DNA of 64,000 nt from Drosophila pseudoobscura. Its lineage: Eukaryota; Arthropoda; Insecta; Diptera; Drosophilidae. This document shows positions 9,841 through 23,267 of this stretch, piece by piece; position 1 is the stretch's first letter, and each line of letters starts with the position of its first letter. Location: the NCBI RefSeq assembly GCF_009870125.1, contig NC_046679.1:12338001-12402000 (forward strand), given 5' to 3'. Made by a program: the position numbers and the translations under genes. The notes beneath the pieces are model-generated. The model had not been told where the DNA came from and did no database searches. It saw nothing but the letters and a program-made list of their open reading frames with translations.

Positions 9841-12800
9841 AGAAGTGAATCTGGTTTTAAATTCATAAATTCATCCGTACTCGTATACCAATACAACGCC
9901 CTAACGCTTGTTTCCTGCTTATTAAGCTTTCTTTAAGCAATATCTAATATCCCTACTGACAGTTTTTGTTATATTCTTTCAAAAATTGTTCGCGGATTGA
10001 TTGCTGGGACATCTGTTTCTGGGCAAAAGTCAATATGAATGCGAATTGTCATTGTCTGACTGGCTGGAGGGGCTTTATTAAATTGTCACCTGTCGCAGGT
10101 GGCGCCAATTTCCTTTAAAGGTTTTCCTTTTCCCTTCTCTAATCAGGCAGAAATGTGTGCACATCCTGGGGCCCTCCCCTGCCGCTTCGGTAAGCCTTGA
10201 TGGGTGATTCCGTGATGGCATTCCGGATGCCGGCTGCCCGCCTTTTATTGTGCATATGAGATTTTGATTTTAATTGCTGCCCGGGCAATGGCCCAAAGCC
10301 ATTTGGCCGTTGGGTTACGCCCACCTGGGGACCAAACTAAATCAATGGCTGACCGCTTGATACGCTTTTGAAGTAGTTGGTTGCTCATACGCCCTGTGTG
10401 CAAATCCCTTTTTCTCGGTTTCCTTTTGTGCACACATATATGTATATATCTGCTGGAGAACACAGCCTTTTCGTGTATTTGATTGGCTGTCAACCCTTGT
10501 GGCCTTTGTTACTGCCACTTGTTGTCCTTTAATATCGTCTGATTGCATTTTCGAGTGCGAATCGAGTCACAGGTCTCCTCTTCTACGTAATAAAATGTCA
10601 AGTTCTCCAACTCTGGAGTATTGTCTTGATTCATTCATTCAAACCGTTAATGAAAGCTCGGAGAAAATTAAGAGCGTTTGACACATGCTGAAAACTTTTA
10701 ACTTTCAACACGTAAGAGACAGACAGAGAGAGAGGGACAGAGAGAGGTAGAGGGTGACGTGGAGTGTCAACGAGGGTATGAGGGCATAAGTTTTCCCTTA
10801 CCAATTAACAAAGCCAAAGTTGGGTCCGCACAGTTGGGAGGCTTCTTGACGCATAAATAATTCATGCGTAGAAATAAATACGGAACTTTGACGGGACTCC
10901 ATCTCCGTTCCGTTCTCTGTCTGGCCGGGCCAAGACTAGGCCAAGGATAAACTGCAAATTACCACTAATCTCCAGGGGTCTACAGGGGTCCTCTTCTCTC
11001 TAGCAGTAGCTGTGTGGGTTCTGTGTGTGTGTGGCGTGTAAATCTCATAAATAGTAATCTTCCTAATTGACTCTCTCCCCGATTCGCCTGTTCTTGCCTT
11101 CTTTCTTTTCTATTCATAATTTATACTTTGTTCCGGGCTTTTGTTTAAAAAATCATTATTTAGCAATTGTTGGCCAGCAGACTCGTAAATTATGAGAAAC
11201 TTCAACGATTTATGCACACAGCGATAGCGAAAAGTTTCTCAGCTCAAACTATGGCACCTACTGGTGGGAAAAGAGGAGATCCGTTGGGCTGGAGGCTCTC
11301 GGCCAGCTGGCAGCTGGCAATGAAATAATAAAAGCTCCGCCAGCAATTATAAAAATGTTTGCTACATCTGCAAAAGCCGGCGGGGAATTAAATTTTTTCT
11401 CTCCACATAGTAAATATGTATACACACACAAGCCGCATATATGTATATATATATGTATACACATATATATACATGTACACCGAGAGAAAACAAATTTAGG
11501 AGATATAAACCAGTGGAGACAGTGGAGTAGAGGAAACAGTGTCTGCCCCACTGGATATTCCAATAATATGTTGTCCCAAAGAAAACTTAAAATAAGTTCT
11601 AGAAACTCGAATCCAGCACTACGGAAATCCCTCTTGGCCAATACAGTTCTGAAGGCCCTTGGTGGACCTTTATAGTTCTCTTACTTTATACCAATTTTCT
11701 TTTCGATTTCGATATCTGCTTTTATTTTTTCTCAGTGATACTTTCGTAGCGTCGTCTGTTGTTGTTTGGCCGTTTAATTAATTGGCTATTAAAAGTGTTG
11801 AAAATTGAAAACAAAATTCGGTTCGTCTGCAGCGGCAGCAGCAACAATATGGAAATAGCATTCTCTGGTCAGAAGAGGCCAGGGACGAGGGGTGTGCAGG
11901 CGAGTACTCGTTCGAGTATACGAGTATATATTCGTGTTTGTCTTTGTCTTTGTTGCACAAGCAGATTTAATCGAAACCACTGGATGATATGAATAAGCGA
12001 TATACGTTAATGCCCCAACGATTTACGTAATATTATCATTGAACAATGATATCATTCATGTATCCCATTATATGGACTATGAATAATTAAAAAAAGATAA
12101 GATGCCTCAGGCGAAGGGTATGCGGCTACATATGCAAAAAACATGCAATTATTCCCTTTTAATTTGCTAAGGAATTAAACAATTTGCAGAGACTTTACTT
12201 GTGCTAAAGTGAACCAAAAAATTACTGCTACCCCCTGCTCCAATTACCACAGCGTAAAGAAATAAACGAAGAATATAGAAATATAAATATAATATAAGTA
12301 AATCATTTTTACATCTTATTTAATTCAGAAATAACATCTTTGGGTAGAAACTCACATACAGAGACTCCATTATACATACATATACAAAAGACATGTTTAA
12401 TCCCCACTAAATGTACTTGGTACTAAGCTCCAAATTATAATCACAATACTAAAAAAATATGATTGCATTTCTAAGGCTGAATGGATCTCTCAAAGCATCG
12501 CATTTGATTTTTTGATTCGTGCTTAAAAAATCATTTCATCTTTTGTTGAAGCCCTCGGGGTCATTGCACTTGAAGCGAAGCCAACTTTAATTCAAATAAG
12601 TGCCCTGTGAATATGTATTAAGCAAATATTATTGAGATGCAGAAGGAGGAGCAGGACATTCTGTCGTGCCAAATCGCTGACTTCGTTATAAATGGCGTTT
12701 AATAAATTTTCCTGACGCCGTCGAATCTTTTTTTTTTGCACATTCAGCCGTGTCTGTCGATGCCTTTAATCGCGTTTTAATTAACCAAACATCCGTCATG

Positions 12801-15800
12801 GCCCGCCAGCCAGCGGAATTTCGCAAATCACAAATTGTTTACAAATGGCAATTTAGGGAGGGACGACATGCCACCAGAGCGATGCCTCGCGATGGATGGG
12901 GACGGGGACTGCGGCTGTACATTTTAAATCAAATTAATGTATACAATAGCAGGGATGTGGGACAGCTCTGGACAGCTGGACAGTCTGCCAGTTGGGCGGA
13001 ACGTTGGCCAGACAGATGCTTTTCCAGTGGCAGCTCCCGAGGCAGGCAGCGCTCAAAATGGGCTCACAAAGGGATGGGGCTGTGGATGGGTATGGGGAGT
13101 GGCAGCATGTGTTCAATTTTACTATTTTACAACTTTACAAATGTAAATATGAAATGGCAACAACATAATGCCCGAGTCGAACATGTGGGGGCGATTAATA
13201 CTGGTGCAGAATCTGATTCTGAATCGAAATCAGCCCATTGTTGCACGGCATCTGCATTTGCATTTTAATTTACTAATTGCATGGCAGCAGCATCCTTAAT
13301 CAGAGCATACTCGATAGTAATTTATGATTTATGAAATTATTTCATTCAGGTATTGGGCAGGTCGTAGATTATTGACTGTAAATATTTGTCCAAGAGGGAT
13401 TTTGCTTACTTCGAGAGAAATTTGTAAGGGCAATTGAAGCGAAAACAAAAGGGATTAGCAATTTGTATTTATTGGCAACAATTTTATTTGTTATTTCTGC
13501 TCAATTTGCATACCTTTTATGCTGACAGAAACAGGGGGAAGGGAATCCGAGACGGCCAATGAATTGTTCAAACGAGAATTCAAGTATCTTTTGTGCTCAC
13601 TGGGGAGGGGAGGGAACAAATTTTGATTCTTATCAGCCATGAACCGAGTAGACATAAACAGTAACATAATATTAAGAGTAGCTTTCCCTGAAGTCAAGGA
13701 AAACTGACAGACAAATGCAATTCACTCTTTAAATGGAGTGAAAAACTCAAATATAAATTCCAAACTGCAAAAGACACGTCAGATTAATTTGAGAGCTCAA
13801 CAATACATCTTTATCGTGTGCAGTGCATTTCCCGGACTTCCACTTTCACTTAAGATTAATAGACCTGCAGTTTCGTGCATTTTTCATATTCCCAAGCATT
13901 CATTTATTTCATTTATATATAAAAAGAGCAACGATTTCCCCACAATTACCAAGTGCAGTGTTGGTTGTTGGAGAAAGAGTTTCGTTTGCTGCGGAAAATG
14001 TTCCGTTTTCTCATTAAAATGGTTGGAGGCTTGATTGCCGGTCCTTGGAGAAAGCGTATATTTGCGCATACAAGTATAACAGACTGCAAAATAATTACGG
14101 GAGAACAAAAAACTCATTAAAACGCATTGCACACTGTACCGCAAACATGCCATCAGCGAGCTTTCTAAATATCCACATCCACATCCACATCTCCATCGCC
14201 GCCACTCTTCCATTTCCGGATCCGGGGCTGAGCCTGGGCCTGGGCATGCATGCAAATCTATCAACGTACATAAGTACATATGTGCCTGGAAGGGTTCTTC
14301 TTCCTTTGCTGCCACTACTGTGGTACACTGAGAGGAAGCAGTTTGCCAACTTTAATTGAAACGATTCGAAATATGTGTATAAAACACATGGTGTTTGGTA
14401 ACTGACAATAGAATAGAGGGAACTCCATTATCGTAAGTGTTTTGCGTACTTTTAAGGACGGTTGAATGCAATTCATCAGCACAGATCCTGAGTTTTCCCC
14501 ACAATCCATATTTTCTCAATGGTAGACTTATTCCTGTGCCTTCTGGCTATCGTCTGAGTAAGTTGAGTGCTCTCAGTGGGTGACAGGACTAGGCCAGGCC
14601 AGGGCCAGGGCCTGGCGAGCCATTGCGAACATTTATCTAATGCAACAATTGTATAAATGAGTCAGCTGCCGGATGCTTTCCTGTGGTGGGGGGACGGGAG
14701 AAGCCTTCATTTCCTCTATTCTTCCTCCTCGTTCTTCACTCTTCTTGTAATTGTCTGTGCATGAACTTCAAGATACAGCACCACCACAACCACAACGACA
14801 ACATCAACAACAACAACAAGTTGCAGGCTTTATCTTGGCATATCGACAACATCCTTGCCCCCTCTTGCTGCACTCTCGAGTGCGTTGGAAATGAGCTTTG
14901 CTCTCCTCCTTTCTATTTTTCCTTTGCCTTATTTCCTTTTTTCTCGCACTCACACATGGTTTAATTAAACGCTGATAACACCAACAAAGATTTTGCTGTC
15001 GCTGTGAAAAAGTTTCTCTTCTTATATGTACCTATTACACGTAGAGTGCAAGGGTATGCCCTCATTTTCGCCCAAAACACCTGACGTTCACGTATAACAG
15101 GCCTCAACAGTCGAGTGCAAGACCCATCGGATCCACAGATTATAAGTTCTTAAGAGCTGAATCATGAAAAGTATACTTCACAATGCCTACGCTCTAAAAT
15201 ACTAAATACTCGTATTGTATATGGCATACAGAGGACAACTTTGAATTGAAAAATGTACTGATCTACATTCTCACAAGAGACCTCATACACTTCCAATATT
15301 CGTTCATGAATGTCCTTTTCTTTTAAACATTCCAAAAATAAATATTCAATCAATTACTTGATTTTTTCCGTTGTGAAAAAGTACTGTGAAACGTCGATAC
15401 CTAATAATTTGTAAAAAAAAGAAAGAACTGAGTGATTGAAATGAAACTTCACACACGTTCATATGAAAGATGTACCTACTTAAGAACAACAAATTGGGCT
15501 AGTCGCAACGCCCTCTCTTATCGAACCGCAAACCCTATTGAGCACCCTTGGATGTGCCAAAAAATGCGATTTTGAAATCACTCAATTTGGAATTTTTAGT
15601 TACCCAAGTTTATGTAAAATCTTCAAGATATTTTACTCTGACAAGGAAAAAATTGTAATGGCAAGTCAGTTCTCCTTGTGATGATGTTATCATTTTATCC
15701 TTGCTTAAATTATATGAATTTTGAGATTCTATTACGAAATAAACTATTCCGAGTAGCGGTAGCGGGTATCCTCGTAGTCGGCATTTCCGTTGAATGCGTC

Positions 15801-18800
15801 CTCTCTTGTTTCGCCGTCCTGTGCTCCTGTGCTCCTTTGTGTATTTTTTTTCGGGCAGCACTCGAGTGGAGTGCATAAATTTGTACTCATCGTCAAGTTG
15901 TGTATCGAGGGTCTATCTCTTGTCTCGCTCAGACTTTTGCTTGATACGAGTATTTATCTTGCTTGTCGCTCATGGCCGTTAATATGCCAGGGCCTACTTA
16001 TTAAGCCAGTCAAGGGGGGCTGGCAGCGCTTTAAAAATACATAAAAATTAACTGCTGACGCAATTGCCAGGGGAGATGACGGTGGAGATGGCGGGGGCAG
16101 GGTAGCAGGGCAGCAGGAGGCGGTGGATGAGCTTGAACAGCCCTTACTATGACGCATTCACTGCTCATAATTCCCATAATTGACAATACCACTAGGGCCC
16201 CTCGTCTCTGTCGCTCCTTCGTACTCAACCCGGGGCTTATAAATATTTGACGATTTGCGTTCGCCGACTCGTCAGCTGATTTACTTAACTTGCTTAAATA
16301 CAAATTACCCAATGCAGCTGGGCCTGGGCCCAGCCTATCTCCTCGCACTTGTAGTAAATATAGTAAAAGGACTCCGAATCGGGGGTTTTTATTGATTTTT
16401 CTCCTTCCTTGCCGGGCCTCTGTGAAAAACAATGGGGAAACATACATATGTTTTCATATTTAATTATTCCCATTCCCCAGTTACTGTACTCCTGAGTGTA
16501 CGTGCGAGTACGAGTGCGAGTGCGAGTGAGTGTAAGTGTTTTATGGGCACTTTGAGTGCGCCTTTTTGTGTTTTGGCAGCAGGTAGGGCCGACTGGCGAT
16601 GTCAGCTCGTTTGCGGATTGAATTGGTAATCAAGGCACTAAAGCCGAGCTGGTAACCGGAGACCCTTGAGTGCCCGCCGAATGTGGTCGAGATTCTTGGA
16701 TAATGCGTATATAAGTATCTCTACATAAAGTTCAATGGCCATAACTGAGCTTTTATCAATCAGCTAATACGAATTCTTGTGGCTTTTCATTTGTCTTAGT
16801 GGCTCAAATGTTTTTGTTTCTGTCTTCTGTATAAAAAAGGCGACTAAAAGCAGGCCTGCAAAGAATTATTTGTAATTTTATAATCTGGTTGCGGCCCAAT
16901 CACTATTAGAGCTCGAGTGAATCAATTACTCTCCTGCCTATATACTTTTAGTACTGACTATCTTAATGTCGCGACACGTATCCGTCGACTCAAACTTTCC
17001 GTCTAATTTTTCATGAAATTGATTAAATGCACACACATATTTTTCCATCAACAAAATAGTTCCTAAATCGAATACAAATAAAACAAATACATACGCACAA
17101 ATGTACTCTTATTTTCACTCGTTTGAAAGTGGCTTTCTGCACTAGAAGTTTTGTTTTTTATTTGCTCAAAATATTTGGTTTAACATAGTTAGATATTGAT
17201 AAAAATGTTCTCCAAGAGTTTATTTATTTTTGTGTATGTACACGTTGATTAAATAAATAATTTCTATGTATGCAAAATTGAAACGAACATTGAGTTGAGT
17301 TGCTGGAAAGGTTGGTTCCTTTGACTAAATTATTTACAAACTATTCAGCGTGAATTGTGGTTGAAATTTTGGGCTAAAAGCAGAAAAAAGTATGCCAAAT
17401 ATACGTATGTGGGGATGTTGGTATCGTAATACCACATCAAATTAATTTCAGCTCCCGAAAATGGAACCAATAGCACGGCCAAATGAATTTGGGTCGACCG
17501 AGGATTTCGAACCGAATTTCAAAGGAAGCTTAATCCTTCGATATTCATCTGCACAAACACTCTCCCAAAATGAAAGAAAATAAAGGTGAAAATTATTCCT
17601 CTTTGAAGCTTTGTGACCATGTCAGGGTGAATCTTTATAAAAATCTGCAAAAATCGGTAAGGATTGTATGCCGGAATTAAACCCGAATTATTCCGGACGG
17701 TATACTACTCCATGAAATCACTAATTGGAAGTAATCGGACTGGAACAATTGGGCTGCTATTGGTGGCGCGTTTAGACTGAACATTGATTTTGGCCGGCCG
17801 GTAATCCTGCTTGTCTCATTCACGTTAATTAGGTTTTGCAGCCTGATGCCGACGTGGCCAACGAGTTGCAAATTGCAGCGCATTTGTTTTCCTGCCAGAC
17901 TTTTAATTGCAGGGTAAGCGGGCCTCGCCCACGCATCGGCCCTTGGCTGTTATACACCTACTACCTCGTTCACATGCTCCCTACGCCCTCTATGAGGGTC
18001 TCCTCGTTCTCTACGGTTTGTAATGCCCTATATGAGGGTGTTCTGATTTTGCATAGGAATGTACTATTTCAGAGAGGGGGAGTCTATCTCTTTCATCCGA
18101 AGAAGCCTCCAAGATCGGGTCAGTATAATGGAGACCTGCCATGTGAATGGTATTTCTTATATCAATCTAAAAACTATTCAATAAAACTTTAAAATTTTGT
18201 AGATGTTGGCTTAGACATGCTATTATCCATTAGATATAGAAGGGTATGAAAGCTTCTACCCCTGAAGCTACTCCTTCGTTCTTGTTTGTGTTGCACGCGG
18301 CTGCAGAATGTTGCCTCCCACTGTGGCCACCAGATAGGCCGCGAGCACACACGCGACGTCATCGAGAGTTCATTGTGCATGCAAAGATTACCCCACAAAT
18401 GTACTCCGCCAACGCTCGGCTCTCACCGCCTTGCCCCTCGTCGCCCCCTCTCCCACCAGCAGTTCAAAGTTTACGCAATGTCAATAGAACCGTTGGAGCA
18501 GCTGCTGATGCTAGTGCTGTTGCAAGTCTTGCTTCTCATGTAGCTACAGAATCTTGTAAAGTGCAACAACATTTAAACGCAAAAATAGAATGCAGCAAAA
18601 TGTAACAGCCTTAACCCTTTGAAGGCAAACTTTTCATGACAGCTCCTTGCAAAAACAATAAAATAGAGCAAAGGCTGAAAAGGAGGCAGGGCTGAAAGAG
18701 AGCGGAGAAAAAATGAAAGCAAAGGCGATCAGGCGACAGGCCTGACAAAGACAGATAAGAAAAGCTTAAAACATGCAGAGTGGACCTCTGCCAGCACGAT

Positions 18801-19876
18801 GCTGTCCAAAAGCGTGAAAAAGAAAGGAAAAAACGAGGAAAAAGCAGAGGAAAAAAGAGAAGAAAAAAGGGGAAAATTGTACATTGCAGTAGACCGGATA
18901 TACGATAGCGACTGCTCAGATTCTTTTAACTTTTTTAACCGCTCTTATGAAGTGAAACTTTTTGGATTTTAGCTAAAAATTCAAGAATCTGCATATCTAC
19001 CTATACCTATGTATGTATACTATACGGTATAGATGTATGTCTAAGACTACTTTTTAGAGATTAAAGTATCGAAATATCTCTCAAAAAGCATATAAAGAGT
19101 GGCGGTTATAAAACGAGGAATTACTCCATGCCGCATCCCATTCTGCATCTTTAAGATATCATTATAGTATTTTGAATAGTTCCGAACAAGTCTCATCATC
19201 TCATCAATTACACACGACCTTCTTACGAATCAAAGCAGATATTTTTGCTTGAGGATTTCTGTTAATATTCCGCTAGTGACTTTTTGGTAAAGGGTTAAGC
19301 GAATCTCCCTTCGGTACGTGATCCAGCCGCTGATGACTTTTGTGAGTTTGTCGCCAGTCCCTCAACCACACCCTCATGTCTTCGCCTTTTCGCCTCTTCA
19401 TACGATGACATTCTTTTTGTTGGTAATGCTATTTCACAGTTATTGTTGTTGCTATCAACGCGAAAATGCTTGCGACAAGGGTTATGTGTGTACGTATGAG
19501 TATTGAATGAAGATGTATGCGGCGGCCAAGATGATATTTATGCATACATTATACGTACATATATGTACGTCTGTGTGTATGTGCACGCTGATGCATAAAT
19601 TACGTATACGCTTGGTTCAATCGAAGAGCGGTTGGGCGCTTGTCTCCCATACATACAACCACTTGACAATCGCAAGCAGCTCTCTCATCTCCATCTCCAT
19701 CTTTGCACGTACATATATATATGGTGTACGGTATGCGGTGTACCCCTTCCCGAAACCCACTGATGTGTTTTCCGTATTTATATGCAATTTTTCTTCATCT
19801 TTTATGTATGTAAGTTGTCGTCGCAGGCTTTCATATCCTTTCAAGTGTACATGACATACATATATGTACATACATA
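9841..19876. other. Large non-coding interval, no gene supported
   Basis: Ten kilobases with only short, uncharacteristic open frames. Visible contents are GA-rich DNA near 10720-10750, TATA/CA microsatellite near 11420-11475, GAGTGC repeats near 16505-16530 and a short tandem repeat near 17960-18040. Isolated splice-like signals (for example 10147-10189, 16482 and 17837-17910) did not join into a consistent gene. Confidence 0.45.
17962..18040. repeat. Approximately 40-bp tandem repeat with a palindromic core
   Basis: CCCTCTATGAGGGT at 17986-17999 and CCCTATATGAGGGT at 18026-18039 are 40 bp apart, each preceded by a CCTCGTTC-type sequence. Each core can fold CCCT against AGGG. Confidence 0.6.
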
Positions 19877-19990
19877 TACAGTCGGGCCAAAAGTTATTCG
19901 TACACACCTAAAAGACAAGCTAAATCCCAAATACCGTCTTAAAATACAGCATTGTATTAAGGATAGACCAAACGTTTAATTTATAACAAA
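19877..19990. mobile_element. Tc1/mariner (Bari-like) terminal remnant
   Basis: After a TA at 19877-19878 the sequence CAGTCGGGCCAAAAGTTATT resembles the terminal inverted repeat of Tc1/Bari-type transposons, which insert at TA. No transposase frame and no matching inverted end are evident nearby, so only one end is called. Confidence 0.35.
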
Positions 19991-21216
19991 AATCACTTTA
20001 AATTCAGTAACGATTTGGCTTTGGAAACGATTATTCTCCACTTTAGAGATCTGAGAGACCAAAGACTTGGCTGTGGAGGGTCCACGAATATTTTGCGATG
20101 GCTGTGTGTTTTCATGCTTGTCAGCCTGCCGTTTGCATACATTTGCGAGTCGCTGTAATGATATTTGTTATTTGTTTGTTTGTTAGTTTGCGTGTGCGTT
20201 GAAAGCATTGAAATGCTGTTTGTCAAACACGAACACTCAGCCCCTATGCCATGTCCCCCACTTGTGCACTTTTCTAATGGCTAGCCCGGGGGGCTTTGTG
20301 CGGGGACTCGGCTCGGGGGTGCATTACAACTCGCTTACAACTCGCAGTGTGATTCAATTACCATGACTGGCTTGGAAGCCCGCTCTCGGATCACATTTGC
20401 ATAGGCTTTGGCCCGAGGCGCTTTGCCTTTTCCGTAGCCTTTGCTTCTACTTTAACCGAATGCAGCCTGAAAGCAGGCAATGGAATTTTTAAGTGCACAC
20501 ACACACGCACTGCCAAACTCACGCACACGGAGACAGACAACATATTTGAGTAGTTTCTCCATTTTGAAACCTGCCACGAAAGCAATCTGGGCAACAATTT
20601 CGAGTGCCCTTGCCACTCTGATGCATTAATTTAACTACATTTCGTACTATTTGCCTTCCACTTCAGTGATTGTGTGGACTGTGGAGGTGCGAAAATCAGA
20701 GTTTACTTTCCACTTTTTGCAGCTGATAAAACAACAAAAAGATTACTTATCACGTTAAGGATAAGCCTTGGAGAAGTGAGAGCAAAAAGACCACAGATTT
20801 TGTACTCCCGTAGCATTTAAGGTATTTAAGACTTTTATTATAATTAACTGAAATGGTAATACACCCAAACCGCTAGAGTTAAAAGCCAATACGAATACCT
20901 TAATAAATCAAATAATAATAATACTAAATTAGCCCCACAAAATAATACTGCTTCTCTATAAATTAGGATACAGTCCCCTAGGAATGCCATACTCAGAATC
21001 AAATAAATACAAATGTGAATAATATTACCGTAGAGCTCGAGACACTTGAATGTCCCATCTCCCCAGAGGAAGGACCTTTCGGTTCGTGCCTACAAATTTG
21101 GATGCCCGAGAGCGTCGTTTGCAAATGTCCCAGCTTCACATATAACATGCATATCAGATCAGTTCCGTTCCGTCTTGATTGATGATGATACGCGTAACGT
21201 GCGCCTATCAGGGGAA

Positions 21217-21268
<52 letters not shown>

Positions 21269-22555
21269 GAGAGCGCTTGTGGCAGACGTGGCCGCAGCAG
21301 TCATGCCACAACTAAGCCAGGCCCACATCTCTCTGACGTGCACATTATCCTGCGCTTGGGCCAGAACCTGTCACGGCTATAAACAGACAAATTCTATTAT
21401 TTGTTGGCCCGACACACGGAACATACTACGCCCCAACGGAGAGCGGGAGAGAGCCCAAATTGTACGGCTCATGTGGCTCACTAAATCAAAGTTTCGTGTT
21501 GCATACGGCATGCCTCACATAAATAGGCTCAAAATATTGTATTAAGCTTGTACTAGGAGGACTTGTTCAGTAAGATAAACAAGGATGGAAGGCTAGTTTT
21601 GGATCTCTTGAAGATCAATAGGACAAGATTTTAATTTTACCAAAGAAACTATACAATATATAGAGCTCCTTGATTTTATATTTATGTATATTCAATCGGT
21701 TAATTCTGAAACTAAAGTGCAATTAGTTTCATATACAATTTATTTATAAAATTCTTTCGCCTAACACACGAGTAGACTGGAATGACATCTACATAGGTAT
21801 GTCCTCCAATTTACTTTGAATTATTATCAATATAAGATTACATCTACCCATTCGATTGCCCGGGAGTGTGCTGATGATGAACGAGTGTGATTTGCTCCAA
21901 ATGTGTGTTCGGTGTTTGGTTATTTAGTATTTAAAATGAATTTCACAGCATGACATGCAGAAGAGCAAACAAATTATCCGGCGAAACCGCTGTGACACGA
22001 TATCAGCCATCAGGACGGAGCGGCTAATGCTGCTTCCGATTCCCGTCTTTCCTTAGTTTTTCCCCTGATGTCTTGACATTTTTTCGCTCTGCAAATTGAA
22101 ATTGATTTTGCGCAAATGATTTCCGTGTAAGCGGCATTAAATTGTCGTTTTGTGGGTGTCGCTGAGGCCTGCTTTGTTGCATAAACAAGGCCCGAACCAC
22201 TAACAAGAATGCTAACCATCCTCTTCCCCTCTTTTCCTCTTCAATCAAAGCCCCTCCATTTGCTGGCGGTGCTGCCCGTACTCGTATTTGCACTTCATTT
22301 TCATATTTAAGTTCGTTTATTATGCGAATGTAATTAATTATAAAGTTTAGCGCGCAGAATTTCACTGTTTCAATTCCGTTCGCGACTGGCAGCCCGCCGG
22401 GTGTACAGCACAGTCCCCAGAGGCGGTGGCTAGAGGGTAATACCATAACCCAACAGCTTTGTGGGTCAGCGTTGATGTGACATATTGGAAGGCCGCAGGA
22501 CGATTAGCTGATATTTGGCACTGGCATAAATCAATCGAGAAGCAATCCAAATATG
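19991..22555. other. Non-coding, only a GA tract recognised
   Basis: I see no gene. The open frame at about 21046-21315 includes a GA microsatellite and has no good splice donor, so it is not called. Confidence 0.4.
21221..21265. repeat. (GA)n microsatellite
   Basis: An uninterrupted run of about 22 GA dinucleotides. Such tracts can bind GAGA factor, but no adjacent promoter is evident. Confidence 0.95.
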
Positions 22556-22696
22556 TCAATCACTGAATAAATCAGTCAGCCAGTCAATCAGGCTGATACC
22601 GCGACAGTCTGTCACTTGGTTAATAATCAGGTCAATCAGTCGGATACCTCGACACGTCGCCAGTTGGTTATTAAGTCCATCAGTCAGAAAGTCATG

Positions 22697-23267
22697 CCAT
22701 TCTACCTTTTTCTGAAAACAAGGGGGAACGTTGTGAACCGTGGCACGGGCCGCGGCTCCAAATTCATCTGTTTTACATTTGGGAGTAAAGTTAATACTTG
22801 GATGTACTTTTAAATGTATACTTACTTCTCCGGACACGTCTTTCTTTTCGATCTCCATGCTTTTCTCAGTGGCCGTACATTCGGTATTTCTCTAGTGTGG
22901 CAATACATTTATAGATTATTAATATGGGGCTGCTGTACTGATAGGGGTTGATAGGGTCCTACAACACTGTGACTGTGCCGTCATCCTGGTAGCTTAGTAC
23001 GTAATTCTCAGCTCCCATGAGGTCGTCGCAGAACTTTCTCATTTTTTTCCGATCCGGTAGTTTGTTTTCATGGATATGAATTATGGGGGGCGGTGATTAT
23101 AGGTGATTGGGTGGAAGGGGAATAAGCGAAGTGCGAGAATTAACCGACAAGACAGCGAGAGAGCATGGGGCAGTCATCTGATCATCTATCAAATACATTG
23201 TATAGTACTCACATGTGTACGGACTGAGTATGGGGTGTAAATGTAGAGCTCGTTGTGGCTAGTGCTA
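22697..23267 (-). mobile_element. 571-bp DINE-like element carrying gene-like sequence
   Basis: The insert splits a repeat array and is flanked by identical 13-bp direct repeats, TCAGAAAGTCATG, at 22684-22696 and 23268-23280. Its left end (AAACAAGGGGGAACGTTGTG) and its right end (GACTGAGTATGGGGTGTAAA) match in inverted orientation the end of the element at 37789-38455. This suggests one family of non-autonomous elements. The core is unlike the other copies: on the minus strand it holds an ATG frame of 27 codons, and intron-like segments of 71 bp and 58 bp with good GT-AG boundaries. Whether the core is a captured host-gene fragment is inference. Confidence 0.5.
22959..23042 (-). CDS. Short gene-like frame inside the element
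   Basis: On the minus strand an ATG in a good context (AAAAAAATGAG) opens 27 codons, MRKFCDDLMGAENYVLSYQD and so on, ending TAG at 22961-22959. The codons look like those of a real protein. The last codons overlap a possible donor (GTAGGA) of a 71-bp intron with a TTAAT branch-like motif. If that were spliced, the frame would continue about 22 more codons to a strong donor, GTAAGT, near 22824. I do not recognise the protein. It may be a captured exon fragment rather than a working gene. Confidence 0.25.
   Translation of the reverse strand: MRKFCDDLMGAENYVLSYQDDGTVTVL

Noticed and set aside
10147..10189. 43-nt segment with good acceptor and GTAAGC donor
   Set aside because: Open in all frames by chance length, and no partner exons with matching phase and sensible protein were found.
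14519..14558. ATG frame MVDLFLCLLAIV before a GTAAGT donor
   Set aside because: The frame ends in TGA directly before the donor, so it cannot be a signal-peptide exon.
17837..17910. Possible exon between an acceptor and GTAAGC
   Set aside because: Sequence looks like ordinary fly intergenic DNA and does not join to any other exon.
22353..22434. GC-rich segment with acceptor and GTAATA donor
   Set aside because: Two frames are open and neither resembles a known domain; no partner exons.
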